Below, in pieces: positions 1 through 8,622 of a stretch of 64,000 nucleotides of DNA; position 1 is the first letter of the stretch; every line of letters starts with the position of its first letter. The stretch lies in the NCBI RefSeq assembly GCF_017303275.1, contig NZ_JAFKOJ010000001.1:496001-560000 (forward strand), given 5' to 3'. This DNA comes from Bacillus sp. NTK034. Lineage in GTDB: Bacteria > Bacillota > Bacilli > Bacillales > Cytobacillaceae. The notes below the pieces were generated by a model that saw only the letters and a program-made list of their open reading frames with translations, was not told the DNA's origin and did not search any database. A program made the position numbers and the translations under genes.

Positions 1-113
1 TTTTTCAAATAGTTGAATATAATTCATTTAGAGATTAACATTAGTAGATAGTGGAAACTACAACATTTTTAGTTTGTTAGTTTTCCAGCTAACTATTTAA
101 AGGAGGTTATAAA

Positions 114-644
114 GTGGAGACAACTTTAGAAAAGCAGCCTTATGAAAGCACAAAAGAATATGGCGGGTTCTGGCTCCGATTTGCGGCCTATTTAATCGAT
201 TCTATTATTGTTGGAATTCCGCTTACAATTCTAAGCATTGTTATCTTTATGATTTTCTTTGGCACTTCTGACGCATTTAATACGATGATAAGCGACCCAA
301 CTTATATGGAAACAGAAATGACCGATGAAGAAGCTTTTGCATTCATGGGATCTTATTTTGGCGCACTTGGAGTAACCTTTCTTGTCAATCTTATCGTTGC
401 TGTTGCCTATTTTGCAGGCCTGCATGCATCCAAATGGCAGGGAACTGTGGGCAAAAAGCTGCTGGGACTAAAAGTGACTGACTTAAATGGTAACCGTATT
501 TCTTTCTGGAGGGCGCTTGGCAGATATATGGCCATGGCCATCCTGTCTGGAATTTTCCTTATCGGGTATATCATTGCTGCCTTTACAGAGAAAAAACAGG
601 CATTGCATGATTTAATCGCAGGCACTGTCGTATTAAAAAAATAA
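114..644 (+). CDS. RDD family integral membrane protein
   Basis: A 176-residue membrane protein of the RDD family. The defining Arg/Asp signature sits in the first membrane segment (RFAAYLIDSII, about residues 20-35), followed by hydrophobic segments near 85-105 and 135-155. Family members are small polytopic proteins; some have been linked to ion or compatible-solute transport, but most have no known role and none is claimed here. The GTG start at 114 follows a good AAGGAGG at 101-107. The gene stands alone and ends at a strong hairpin terminator (656-691). Confidence 0.85.
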   Translation: METTLEKQPYESTKEYGGFWLRFAAYLIDSIIVGIPLTILSIVIFMIFFGTSDAFNTMISDPTYMETEMTDEEAFAFMGSYFGALGVTFLVNLIVAVAYFAGLHASKWQGTVGKKLLGLKVTDLNGNRISFWRALGRYMAMAILSGIFLIGYIIAAFTEKKQALHDLIAGTVVLKK

Positions 645-655
645 TTCTTAAAAAA

Positions 656-691
656 CCTGAAGGGCAACTCAGTTGCCCTTCAGGTTTTTTT
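656..691 (+). terminator. Rho-independent terminator of the RDD gene
   Basis: Perfect 13-bp stem, CCTGAAGGGCAAC paired across a TCA loop, followed by seven Ts. It starts 11 bases after the RDD stop codon. Confidence 0.9.
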
Positions 692-758
692 GTGGGACTG
701 CAATAAAAAGGATTTATTAACTGCATACAGAATATATTTTTAGGAAGGGAGGATGAAA

Positions 759-1223
759 ATGAAGAAGCAAGATATTATTACTCATTATGAAGCTTTTTCT
801 GCATGGCTTGAGTCGCTAAGAGATCTTGACCAGGAAAGTTGGCTAAAGCCTGTCTCGGCTGGAAAATGGCCGGTTGCGGCAGTAGTTGCCCATCTGTTAT
901 TTTGGGATAGATATTCTCTTGATGAGCGTTTCCCATTTTTTAAAGAGGGTGCAGTACTGGTGAGCTATCCTGATTTTCAAAGTGTGAATGATGCTGCAGG
1001 AGAATACGCAAAAAAGCAGGCACAACTAGAGATTATTGAAGAACTTTTATCAGTTCGGAGACAATTTCTTCAGATGCTGGAAGGCATGTCAGAAGAAAAA
1101 CTGGATACTGCATTTAAAATTGGCAGCACTAGCTTAACTATGCGCGATTATTTTGCCGATTTTATTGAACATGACATTCACCATAAAAAGCAAATAATGC
1201 AGGTATCCGGCATCAGTGTTTAA
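759..1223 (+). CDS. DinB-like protein
   Basis: A 154-residue protein resembling the DinB/YfiT four-helix-bundle superfamily. These proteins usually bind a divalent metal through three histidines, and some act as thiol-dependent transferases. Candidate ligands are H45 in AHLLFWDRY and the C-terminal cluster EHDIHH (residues 137-142). An ATG at 753 is also in frame, but it touches the Shine-Dalgarno GGAAGGGAGG (743-752). The ATG at 759 has normal spacing and is preferred. The substrate is unknown. No downstream partner or clear terminator is visible. Confidence 0.75.
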   Translation: MKKQDIITHYEAFSAWLESLRDLDQESWLKPVSAGKWPVAAVVAHLLFWDRYSLDERFPFFKEGAVLVSYPDFQSVNDAAGEYAKKQAQLEIIEELLSVRRQFLQMLEGMSEEKLDTAFKIGSTSLTMRDYFADFIEHDIHHKKQIMQVSGISV

Positions 1224-1630
1224 CACCGGCTGACAGTTTCACTTTTAAGAACTGTAATTTAGAATGATATAACGTCATGCAGTAAAACAGGCAGAGACTC
1301 CTGATCCGATGATGCACCCAATAAAACAAAGTGCCAAAGAAAGAATTCAACATCAATTCGGCTATTCGGGAAGATTCTGCCTGTTCATTAAATTCCCCCC
1401 TGTTTTGGCCTTCACCAATAACATAAGTAGATTAATAGCTTTGAATATTCTTTTTGTTCCTTCCTTTTCACTTTTCCTCACCTTAAATTAATTTCTGGCA
1501 TTAATTGTTATTTGAATATTAATTATTTTTTCAATAAACTGGATTTAATAAAATTTGGTAAAATAAAAGGGTTTTACAGATAGGTCTTGAATAAGGAATA
1601 AGGTGTTTTTTACCTGAAGGAGCTGATGGC
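1224..1630. other. Intergenic region with no supported gene
   Basis: About 400 bases, very AT-rich towards the right. An open frame at 1309-1491 has no ribosome-binding site and no family resemblance. The last 100 bases must hold the promoter and leader of the next transporter, but I cannot place a clear -35/-10 pair. Confidence 0.5.
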
Positions 1631-2950
1631 ATGGAAATAGAAAAAACGGAGCTGCAGAAACAGGGGAAATTCAATTCCTGGCGGCTGTATATGACACTGC
1701 CCATTGTATCATGGGCACTTTACGATTTTGCGAATACTATTTTTTCCTCAAATATCAATACCATCTTCTTTCCTTTTTACCTGCAGGAAGTAATTGGAGA
1801 GAATGAAGTTTTAAATCAGATAGCGAGTACCTTTATTTCTTATTCTAATGCGCTGGCAAGTTTTTTTCTTGTCCTGTTCTCTCCATTGTTTGGAGTTATG
1901 ATAGACAGGACAGGAAGAAAAAAGAAGTATATTGTAATCTTTACGCTTATTACTGTAATGGCGACCATTTTAATGGGGGTTTTTGCTTCAAGTCAGATTA
2001 GCGGGAAAATATTTGGGCTTCCTGTTTATCTTGCGCTCGTTATTATATGTTTTATTATTGCAAAGTTTTTTTTTCATTCCAGTCTGGTTTTTTACGATGC
2101 AATGATTTCCGATCTGGGAACAAAGCAGGATATACCTCTGATTTCAGGTTTTGGAGTGGCAGTTGGCTATATCGGAACCCTGGTAGGCCTGACAGTTTAT
2201 TTATTTGTAGGAGATGACGGTTTTCACGAATCTTTTATACCCACTGCTATTTTATTTCTGGTGTTTTCTTTGCCGCTGTTTTTCTTTGTAAAAGATAAGC
2301 CTAACAAGGCAAAAGAAAAACAAAAATTTTTATCAGGCTATAAGGAAATTTGGCAGACTTTTAAAGATATGAAACATTACAAGGCGATTTTCACATTCAT
2401 GATTGCCTATTTTTTCTTAAATGATGCAATTGCTACAACGATTGCCATGATGGCCATTTACGCAAAAACGATTGTCGGCTTTTCAACTGGCCAATTTATT
2501 TTGTTATATCTTGCTTCAACGGTGTCCAGTATAATTGGTTCTTTTGTATTTGGCTATATTACCAAGGCGAAAGGGCCCAACAAAGCGGTTAAGTACGTTG
2601 GGATCCTTCTTCTTGTTGCTCTGGCAATTGCTGTTGGCGCTGTCAATGAAACTATGTTCTGGATTGCGGGCAGCATGTTTGGCGTCGCTCTGGGGTCCAT
2701 GTGGGTTACCACAAGAACTTATATTGTGGAATTGACTCCAGAAGATAAAAGAGGGCAGTTTTTTGGTTTGTTTGCATTTTCAGGGAAAGTATCTTCCATA
2801 ATTGGACCCGTTATTTATGGAAGCATAACTTTGATCTTTGCCAGCTATGGAAACCTGGCAAGCAGACTTGCTTTAGGTTCATTGATGATTTTAACGATAA
2901 TTGGTCTGTTTATTCATTCAAAAATTAAGGACGACAGCATTCCTGAATAG
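1631..2950 (+). CDS. UMF1-family MFS transporter (YxiO-like)
   Basis: A 439-residue, roughly 12-span permease with the start typical of the UMF1 (Atg22-like) branch of the major facilitator superfamily: a WALYDFANT motif near residues 28-36 and an MFS loop 2-3 signature (MIDRTGRKKKY) near residue 90. B. subtilis YxiO is the nearest relative I can name. The substrate is unknown; the eukaryotic relative exports amino acids from vacuoles. The ATG at 1631 follows AAGGAG (1616-1621). Monocistronic, with a terminator at 2972-3001. Confidence 0.8.
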   Translation: MEIEKTELQKQGKFNSWRLYMTLPIVSWALYDFANTIFSSNINTIFFPFYLQEVIGENEVLNQIASTFISYSNALASFFLVLFSPLFGVMIDRTGRKKKYIVIFTLITVMATILMGVFASSQISGKIFGLPVYLALVIICFIIAKFFFHSSLVFYDAMISDLGTKQDIPLISGFGVAVGYIGTLVGLTVYLFVGDDGFHESFIPTAILFLVFSLPLFFFVKDKPNKAKEKQKFLSGYKEIWQTFKDMKHYKAIFTFMIAYFFLNDAIATTIAMMAIYAKTIVGFSTGQFILLYLASTVSSIIGSFVFGYITKAKGPNKAVKYVGILLLVALAIAVGAVNETMFWIAGSMFGVALGSMWVTTRTYIVELTPEDKRGQFFGLFAFSGKVSSIIGPVIYGSITLIFASYGNLASRLALGSLMILTIIGLFIHSKIKDDSIPE

Positions 2951-2971
2951 GTTTCCATCTGTATTGCATTT

Positions 2972-3001
2972 AAAAAGCAAGCCGCCAAAGGCTTGCTTTT
3001 T
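2972..3001 (+). terminator. Terminator of the UMF1 transporter gene
   Basis: Stem AAAAAGCAAGCC / GGCTTGCTTTTT around a six-base loop, ending in a T run. Confidence 0.85.
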
Positions 3002-3221
3002 GCTGTTTTTGCAAAGCAGTTGACTTCCTGTTGGTGAAATAAGGACTTTTTTCATAATAAGCTGAAATTTTCATAAGAAATTTTATCCATTCATGGTATA
3101 TTAATAGAGAAAAAGATTCACGATTTAAATAAGCTGCTGTCTTGCTGCTCTTAAAGCAAGCGTCATACAAACTGGAGCCGCGACTTAGATATAAGCATAT
3201 GAAAAAGGAAGGGCGAAAAAA

Positions 3222-4127
3222 GTGGAACAGAAAAAAGGCATTTTACTGGAAAGCGGAACGAATGAATTGGAGATTGTTGAATTTTCAATAGGAAGGAATA
3301 AATTGGGGATTAATGTTATTAAAGTGAAGGAAATTATTAATCCTGTACCAGTCATTCCTGTCCCGCATTCTCATCGAAATATTGAAGGGATCATTGAACT
3401 GAGGGGAGAGGTTCTTCCTGTAGTTGATGTAGCATCATCATTAAATATGGCACCTTCAGAAAGCCCTCAGCAGGATAAATTTATTGTGACAGAGTTTAAT
3501 CAGCAGAAAATTGTATTCCACGTTCATAGTGTTTCGAAAATTCACCGCATTTCCTGGAACCAAATTGAAAAGCCTTCTGAATTGTATCAGGGCCAGGAAA
3601 GCCAGATTATCGGCATCATAAAGCTAGAAGATGAAATGGTGCTGCTGCTTGATTTTGAAAAAATGGTCACTGAGATCAATCCGGCTTCAGGGATTAGCAT
3701 CCAGAAGGTGCAGAAACTTGGAAAGCGCGAGAGGTCCGACAAGAAGCTGCTTATCGCAGAAGACTCGCCACTCCTAAGAAAGCTTTTGAATGATACATTG
3801 AATGAAGCTGGATTTTCACAAATTGAATTCTTTGAAAATGGATACGATGCTTATGAATATTTGCATTCTTTAGCCGAGTCGGGGAGCGATATAACTCAGG
3901 AAGTGCAGCTCATGATCACTGATATCGAAATGCCGCAAATGGATGGGCATCACCTTACTAAAAAAGTTAAAGAACATCCTGTGCTGACAAAAATTCCAGT
4001 TATTATTTTTTCTTCATTGATTACCGAGGATCTTCGCCATAAAGGCCAAATGGTTGGAGCCAATGCGCAGGTAAGCAAGCCTGAAATTGCAGAATTGGTG
4101 CTTTTGATAGATCAGCATGCATTATAG
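3222..4127 (+). CDS. cheV: Chemotaxis coupling protein CheV
   Basis: CheV couples chemoreceptors to the CheA kinase and takes part in adaptation. The order is as expected: a CheW-like domain (about 12-155) and a response-regulator receiver domain (about 174-300). Receiver residues are all present: acidic pair E180/D181, phospho-acceptor D234 (in ITDIEMPQMDG) and K286 (in SKPE). The length of 301 is normal. The GTG start has GGAAGGG upstream. It lies next to ykyB/ykuC as in B. subtilis, away from the main flagellar operon. It implies a motile cell. A terminator follows at 4141-4170. Confidence 0.95.
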   Translation: MEQKKGILLESGTNELEIVEFSIGRNKLGINVIKVKEIINPVPVIPVPHSHRNIEGIIELRGEVLPVVDVASSLNMAPSESPQQDKFIVTEFNQQKIVFHVHSVSKIHRISWNQIEKPSELYQGQESQIIGIIKLEDEMVLLLDFEKMVTEINPASGISIQKVQKLGKRERSDKKLLIAEDSPLLRKLLNDTLNEAGFSQIEFFENGYDAYEYLHSLAESGSDITQEVQLMITDIEMPQMDGHHLTKKVKEHPVLTKIPVIIFSSLITEDLRHKGQMVGANAQVSKPEIAELVLLIDQHAL

Positions 4128-4140
4128 GACCATAACAAAG

Positions 4141-4171
4141 AAAAAGCTGGAATTTCCATTCCAGCTTTTTC
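4141..4171 (+). terminator. Terminator of cheV
   Basis: AAAAAGCTGGAAT / ATTCCAGCTTTTT with a four-base loop, 13 bases after the cheV stop. Confidence 0.9.
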
Positions 4172-4214
4172 TTGTTAGTAAGAAAGAATAACTTTGAACT
4201 TTGATAACTATATA

Positions 4215-4336
4215 GCTTCAGGGCCTACCCCCTCGAAGTGTCGGGGGTGAGCACCTAGGATAAGCTTCTTTGGATGTTCTTCCCAGGAACAAACAGTTTT
4301 GGCTTGTTCCGAAGGCGCTTGCGCTTTTCTTGATTA
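4215..4336. repeat. Intergenic hairpin-rich repeat element, copy 1
   Basis: A GC-rich block between the converging cheV and ykyB genes. It contains the dyads TACCCCC / GGGGGTG (4226-4249) and GGAACAA / TTGTTCC (4286-4310) and ends in GCGCTTGCGCTTTTCTT. The CCCCTCGA core and the GCTT-CGCTTTTCTT end recur at 28429-28485. The style matches short intergenic repeats I recall from Cytobacillus/B. firmus-type genomes. The right end could also terminate transcription from the left. Confidence 0.6.
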
Positions 4337-4801
4337 AAAGTAACTTTCTCCTAATTTCTTAAATACAGGTTTTTCATAGCGATGCTTTTTTGCGTTTGGC
4401 TTGCTATTAAGCTCTTTTAGCCCTGTATATGTCATAAGCAATTTTTTCGCCGCATTAAGAGATAAAGACGATTTTGGATTTCTTACGAAGGAATCGAGTT
4501 TACCCAAATGGGGAAGCACTGAAAAATCCTCTTTAGAAGGCGGAAGGTGGAAAGAATAATTCCCGCACTTTACAAGAACATCTGACTGCTGCTGGCTGTT
4601 TTTTGGATTGCCGGAATAGTGAAGGCCTGCTTTTTGGGCTTTTCCTTCTTTAATTAACTTTTGAAGTGCATCGTGCTTTAATTTATACAAAAATTTAGGG
4701 TTTGGTGCTGTCTTTGCATGGCGGTTAACGGTGAAGATGGCTTGAGAGAGGTTTTCAACCGTTGGTTGCAGATGGGGATATTGTTTCTTATCAGAATTCA
4801 A
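4334..4801 (-). CDS. ykyB: Conserved protein YkyB
   Basis: A basic protein of 155 residues that matches B. subtilis YkyB in length, sequence character (PTVENLSQAIFTVNRHAKTA near the start) and position between cheV and ykuC. No catalytic motif is recognisable and the function is unknown. The preferred start is the TTG at 4801, with GAAAGGAG eight bases upstream; a longer in-frame start at 4819 would lie before the ribosome-binding site. Confidence 0.85.
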   Translation of the reverse strand: MNSDKKQYPHLQPTVENLSQAIFTVNRHAKTAPNPKFLYKLKHDALQKLIKEGKAQKAGLHYSGNPKNSQQQSDVLVKCGNYSFHLPPSKEDFSVLPHLGKLDSFVRNPKSSLSLNAAKKLLMTYTGLKELNSKPNAKKHRYEKPVFKKLGESYF

Positions 4802-4824
4802 TTTCCAATCTCCTTTCAAGTTAT

Positions 4825-4854
4825 AAAGGGGTATAAAAATATTATACCCTTTTT
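4825..4854. terminator. Hairpin between ykuC and ykyB
   Basis: AAAGGGGTATAA / TTATACCCTTT dyad, about 45 bases after the ykuC stop and just before the ykyB ribosome-binding site. Probably the ykuC terminator, though the T run on the minus strand is short. Confidence 0.55.
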
Positions 4855-4897
4855 AGCCTATAAAACCAACTTAGTATAGGGCTTTTCTTACAAAAGC

Positions 4898-6172
4898 TTA
4901 TCCATCCAGCTGCTTTCCGCTTATGGGTTGGAAGGTTCCTGATTTTTTACATATAACCATCAGCATAGTTACACCTAATAATGTTGTTGCCAACCCTGCA
5001 CCAATCATAACAAAAGATGCGCCCAGCTGTTTTGCAAGAAGAGCTCCTGCCGCTGGTGCAATAAGCATGGAAAAAGTCTGGAGGGACATGGCGGCAGCCG
5101 AAACTCTGCCCATCATTTTCTTTGGTGTTTCAGATTGGAGAACATACCCGTAAGGAACAGATTCTCCTGCACCTAAAAGACCCAATAGACATGCGCCGAT
5201 TATCCAGACAAGTGGAGGGAAATTAAGAAAACCTAAGCCGCCAAGACCAACAGCTACAATAAAAGTGCCGCTTAATATGGCCGAAGAACTCATTAAATGG
5301 ACTGGTTTTTGGTTCCACCCTGTCCACTGGCCCAGCAAAAGTGAGCCGGCCACACTGCCTGCTCCCACTGCACTGATCAGCAATCCGAAATTTCCCTCAT
5401 TAAAACCAATCTGTTTTGCAATAAAAATAAATAACCCATCATAAAGAAAAATGATGAAAAATGCTGCAGAAGAAAGGATAATTGAAATCCTTAAAAGGGG
5501 AGTATAGAAAATATGTTTTATTCCCTCGGAAAATTCTTTCCAAAAACTCGATTTGACAGTATAATCTTCAGCTATCCTTTTATCTGATTCCTCAGAAGAT
5601 TTTAAGCTGGGAAGAAAAATCAGGAAAATAATGGATATTACAAATCCTGCTGCTTCAAATAGAAACGGGCTTTTTGGTCCGAAAACTGCTATAATCCCCC
5701 CTCCTAAAGCCGGCCCGGCAATTTTCATGGTATTGACTGACAGCTGGCTTAGAGTTACAGCTTCAGGCAGCATGCTGTCAGGTACAATCATCCTGATCGC
5801 GCTCTGTCTTGCCGGGTCGTAAAGGGCTGATACGGTTCCCTTTAAAAACACAAATAATAGCAGAATGTATAGGTTGGGAGCGTAAAACAAGCCTGCGACA
5901 AAGGCAATTCTTAAAAAGAGGCAAACGATCATAACAGCTTTTTTCGGCAATCTGTCAACAAACACACTCGCAAATGGGCCGATTATGACCCAGGGAAGAC
6001 CGAGAACAATGATGACAGAAGCAATGGCCGTTTCATCAAGCCCCCAGTGATAAGCGACAATAACCTGTAATGCAATAAAATCGAGCCAGTTACCCAAATC
6101 GGAAAATAGCTGGGCACCAAAAAGAGAGCGAAAGGATTTCAGCTTGAGTGGTTTAAAAATACCGGGTTTCAT
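4898..6172 (-). CDS. ykuC: MFS efflux transporter YkuC
   Basis: A 424-residue, 12-span permease of the major facilitator superfamily (MFS_3/EntS-like efflux branch), corresponding in position and length to B. subtilis YkuC. The loop 2-3 motif reads VDRLPKKAVM (about residues 72-81). Its start codon overlaps the end of the upstream PadR regulator by four bases (ATGA at 6169-6172), so the two are cotranslated and the regulator very likely controls this pump. B. subtilis ykuC lacks a cotranscribed PadR gene as far as I recall. The substrate is not known. Confidence 0.85.
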   Translation of the reverse strand: MKPGIFKPLKLKSFRSLFGAQLFSDLGNWLDFIALQVIVAYHWGLDETAIASVIIVLGLPWVIIGPFASVFVDRLPKKAVMIVCLFLRIAFVAGLFYAPNLYILLLFVFLKGTVSALYDPARQSAIRMIVPDSMLPEAVTLSQLSVNTMKIAGPALGGGIIAVFGPKSPFLFEAAGFVISIIFLIFLPSLKSSEESDKRIAEDYTVKSSFWKEFSEGIKHIFYTPLLRISIILSSAAFFIIFLYDGLFIFIAKQIGFNEGNFGLLISAVGAGSVAGSLLLGQWTGWNQKPVHLMSSSAILSGTFIVAVGLGGLGFLNFPPLVWIIGACLLGLLGAGESVPYGYVLQSETPKKMMGRVSAAAMSLQTFSMLIAPAAGALLAKQLGASFVMIGAGLATTLLGVTMLMVICKKSGTFQPISGKQLDG

Positions 6173-6783
6173 TGGCCATTCCCCTTTTCCCTGCCTAAGG
6201 CCATCCTTCGCCTGTTTAACAGCTTTTCTGTATTGCTGTTAGGATCCTGGCCAGCTGGCAGATTATTATTTTGCAGCACTTCAATTGATTCCTCGATCCA
6301 TTTCATTTCTGTTTCGAGCTTCATTTCTGCATATCGAATCGACAGGCTGCCAAGCTTGCTGACATAGGAGTACCCATTTCGCGGCCATTCCTGTACAAAG
6401 TTTAGTATATCTGAGGCTTCTTCTTTTCTTTTTAATAAATGGCTAATTAACACCTCATTATCCATATCTTCATGCCAGGTTGACATTTTCATTAGCAATT
6501 CATCTTTAATAACTGGAAAAGAGGGAGGAGTCTTTAGCCAGTTCTCAAATTCTTTCCAGCCTTTTGTCGTGAGCTCATACATCTTTTTCTTTCTACCTTC
6601 TTCTTCCTGCTCGATTGCATAGATAAATCCTTCTTCCTCCAGCTTTTTTAATTTCGGGTAAATGCTCCCATAGCTCATTCCCCAATAAAGGCCAGCAGCT
6701 TTGTGTTCAAATTCAGATTTAATATTATATCCTGTGCTGGGCCAAAAGCTTAGGACAGCAAGAATGGTATGTTCTATAGACAA
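6169..6783 (-). CDS. PadR-family transcriptional regulator
   Basis: A 204-residue PadR regulator: an N-terminal winged helix (about 1-90, with YWGMSYGSIYPKLKKLEEEGF forming the recognition and wing region) and a C-terminal helical dimerisation part typical of the PadR-s2/Vir_act_alpha_C type. Such proteins repress efflux genes and release DNA on binding phenolics or drugs. Start: TTG at 6783 with AAGGAG nine bases upstream. A longer frame up to 6852 would run through the operator region and is unlikely. It heads a two-gene operon with ykuC. Tandem dyads lie just upstream (6804-6829). Confidence 0.88.
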   Translation of the reverse strand: MSIEHTILAVLSFWPSTGYNIKSEFEHKAAGLYWGMSYGSIYPKLKKLEEEGFIYAIEQEEEGRKKKMYELTTKGWKEFENWLKTPPSFPVIKDELLMKMSTWHEDMDNEVLISHLLKRKEEASDILNFVQEWPRNGYSYVSKLGSLSIRYAEMKLETEMKWIEESIEVLQNNNLPAGQDPNSNTEKLLNRRRMALGREKGNGQ

Positions 6784-6803
6784 TAATAAAACTCCTTTCA
6801 ATG

Positions 6804-6829
6804 TATCAATTTGATATATCAATATGATA
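6804..6829. promoter_or_regulatory. Tandem 13-bp dyads, probable PadR operator
   Basis: TATCAATTTGATA is immediately followed by TATCAATATGATA. Each is a near-perfect palindrome (TATCA-nnn-TGATA) and together they form a direct repeat with no gap. The end nearest the gene is 21 bases upstream of the padR start, where a repressor would block the promoter or early elongation. Assignment to this PadR is inference from position and symmetry. Confidence 0.65.
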
Positions 6830-6862
6830 TGTTGTGCTTTAAAAAAAATCAATAAAAAAATA

Positions 6863-6893
6863 AAAACTTTCGCAATTTTTCAGCGAAAGTTTT
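6863..6893 (-). terminator. Terminator of ykuD
   Basis: AAAACTTTCGC / GCGAAAGTTTT with a nine-base loop. On the minus strand the stem is followed by a T-rich tail. Confidence 0.85.
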
Positions 6894-6919
6894 GTTGAAA
6901 GGAAGATTGTAAGCAGCAT

Positions 6920-7426
6920 TTATGGCTGTATCCGTACCCTGGTGCCATTTGGCACTATGCGTGACAATTCGAGCACATCCTGGTTATACATGCGTATACA
7001 GCCTTTGGAAACAGATTGGCCAATTGAGGAAGGGTTATTGGTTCCGTGAATTCCATAGCCGGCTTTTGACAGGGAAAGCCACATGACCCCATATGGTCCG
7101 CCGGGATTGGGTTCTCTGTTCACAATAACAAACTCTCCAACTGGAGTCTGTGTTAGCATTTTTCCGACGGCGATGGGATACACTTTTTGAACGGTACTGT
7201 TATTTAGAAGCGTTAAGATTCTTTTGCCTTTTGAAACAATGATGGTATACGGAATGGAATCAGGTTCCGGCAGCCCTGGTATTACTATTTGCTGGCCGGG
7301 ATAGATCAGGCCTGGATTTACAATGGAAGGGTTTGCCGCGAGAAGCTCACGTAAAGGGCGGCGGTAATTTTTTGCGATTACAGACATTGTCTCACCAGGT
7401 TTTACTATATGGTAAATAACAATCAC
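6920..7426 (-). CDS. ykuD: L,D-transpeptidase YkuD with LysM domain
   Basis: A peptidoglycan cross-linking enzyme. An N-terminal LysM module (about residues 4-50) is followed by the L,D-transpeptidase domain with catalytic motif H127...S140-KGCIRM, nucleophile C143 and R145. No signal peptide, like B. subtilis YkuD, which is a spore-associated enzyme of 164 residues. The start is unclear. The strong GAGGTGATT ribosome-binding site overlaps the only canonical in-frame start, GTG at 7426; normal spacing would point to an ATT codon at 7417. No ATG is available upstream of residue 14. Confidence 0.92.
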   Translation of the reverse strand: MIVIYHIVKPGETMSVIAKNYRRPLRELLAANPSIVNPGLIYPGQQIVIPGLPEPDSIPYTIIVSKGKRILTLLNNSTVQKVYPIAVGKMLTQTPVGEFVIVNREPNPGGPYGVMWLSLSKAGYGIHGTNNPSSIGQSVSKGCIRMYNQDVLELSRIVPNGTRVRIQP

Positions 7427-7507
7427 CTCTTTCTGAAAGGTCTATTCAAATATATGTCTGCAAAAGTGAACTTGTAACTAATTGGATAAAATGTGCCCCC
7501 AATGCAG

Positions 7508-7542
7508 CAAAAAAGGGAAAGCTGCAAAGAATTGCTTTCCCT
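7508..7542 (-). terminator. Terminator of ykuE
   Basis: AGGGAAAGC / GCTTTCCCT with an 11-base loop; on the minus strand it is followed by TTTTTT. Confidence 0.85.
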
Positions 7543-8418
7543 CTACTTTCCGCTGTTTGATTGTAAGGTAAATACCGTCAGTTCAGGTTTGGATAAAAAC
7601 CGGAAGGGGAGCCGGGTTGTACCAAGCCCTCTGTTTACATAAAGAGTTAAAGGGCTTTGGCTGCCGATTTCATAGAAGCCTTCATAATATCTTTCAGCAT
7701 GCGGCGGTTTAACTAATGCTCCAATGAACGGCAGTTTTATTTGTCCTCCATGACTATGGCCGCTCAACTGCAGATTGATGCTGAAAGCTGAAGCTGCATC
7801 TGCTAAATCCGGTGCATGGGATAATAAAATATTATAGGTAGAATCGTCCAAACTTCCGCTGGCAAGCTTTATGTCTGGTCTGCCGAGCATGGCATCGTCA
7901 ATGCCGATGATCTGGATGCTGCTTCCGGAGAACTCGATTTTGCGATTTTCATTCAGCAAAAGAGTAAACCCGGCTTCTTCCATAATAGATTTATAAATAT
8001 CAGAACCATAGCCCCCGTGATCATGGTTTCCATAAATAGCAAACCTTCCAAGCGGCGCCTGAATTCTTTTCAGGAGGGGCGCAATTTGGTTCGCCTCTAT
8101 ATATTTGTTGGGTTCATCCATCAGGTCACCTGTAAAAAAGACAATATCAGGCTTCAAGCTGTTTATCTTTTCAATCAATTTTTCAAGCTGTTTCAGGTCA
8201 TAATGAAATCCTAGATGGGTATCGCTGAATTGGATGATCTTTTTATTATTGAACGCTTGTGGAATAGCGTTGTCAGAAATTTCGTAGTTTGTGATTTCCA
8301 AGAGCCGCGGCTCAATATCCCGTGCATAATAATAGCCGCCTGCACTAATACCAAAAACAGCAGCAAAAAAGCCGAGAACTCTTTTAAAAAAAGATCTTCT
8401 GGAAACTTTTTCCGGCAT
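7543..8418 (-). CDS. ykuE: Tat-exported metallophosphoesterase YkuE
   Basis: A 291-residue calcineurin-like phosphoesterase. The N-terminus carries a twin-arginine signal (SRRSFFKR, residues 6-13) and a hydrophobic stretch. Metal motifs follow in order: FSDTHLG, TGDLMDE, GNHDHGG and SGHSHGGQ. B. subtilis YkuE is a known Tat substrate placed on the wall and has the same architecture. The likely start is the ATG at 8418, just before the twin arginine; the frame continues to 8490 but that extension has no ribosome-binding site. It probably acts on phosphate esters outside the membrane. Confidence 0.9.
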   Translation of the reverse strand: MPEKVSRRSFFKRVLGFFAAVFGISAGGYYYARDIEPRLLEITNYEISDNAIPQAFNNKKIIQFSDTHLGFHYDLKQLEKLIEKINSLKPDIVFFTGDLMDEPNKYIEANQIAPLLKRIQAPLGRFAIYGNHDHGGYGSDIYKSIMEEAGFTLLLNENRKIEFSGSSIQIIGIDDAMLGRPDIKLASGSLDDSTYNILLSHAPDLADAASAFSINLQLSGHSHGGQIKLPFIGALVKPPHAERYYEGFYEIGSQSPLTLYVNRGLGTTRLPFRFLSKPELTVFTLQSNSGK

Positions 8419-8622
8419 ATAGCATACCAACCTATCTATTGAAATTTTTTTCTGAAGTATTGGGCATGAGAAAAACAACTGTCTTCTCATTGCAGTATCT
8501 TTAATACTATCAAACTATCCTATTAAAAAGAAGAATTAACTATGCCTTTTTCTTATCCTTCATTTTCCTTAGAAATATTAATTTATTTGTAAATAAAAAT
8601 TCGAAAATTCTATATTTAATGG

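Noticed and set aside
1309-1491. 60-codon open frame in the gap before the UMF1 transporter
   Set aside because: No ribosome-binding site, odd composition and no family resemblance; AT-rich DNA gives such frames by chance.
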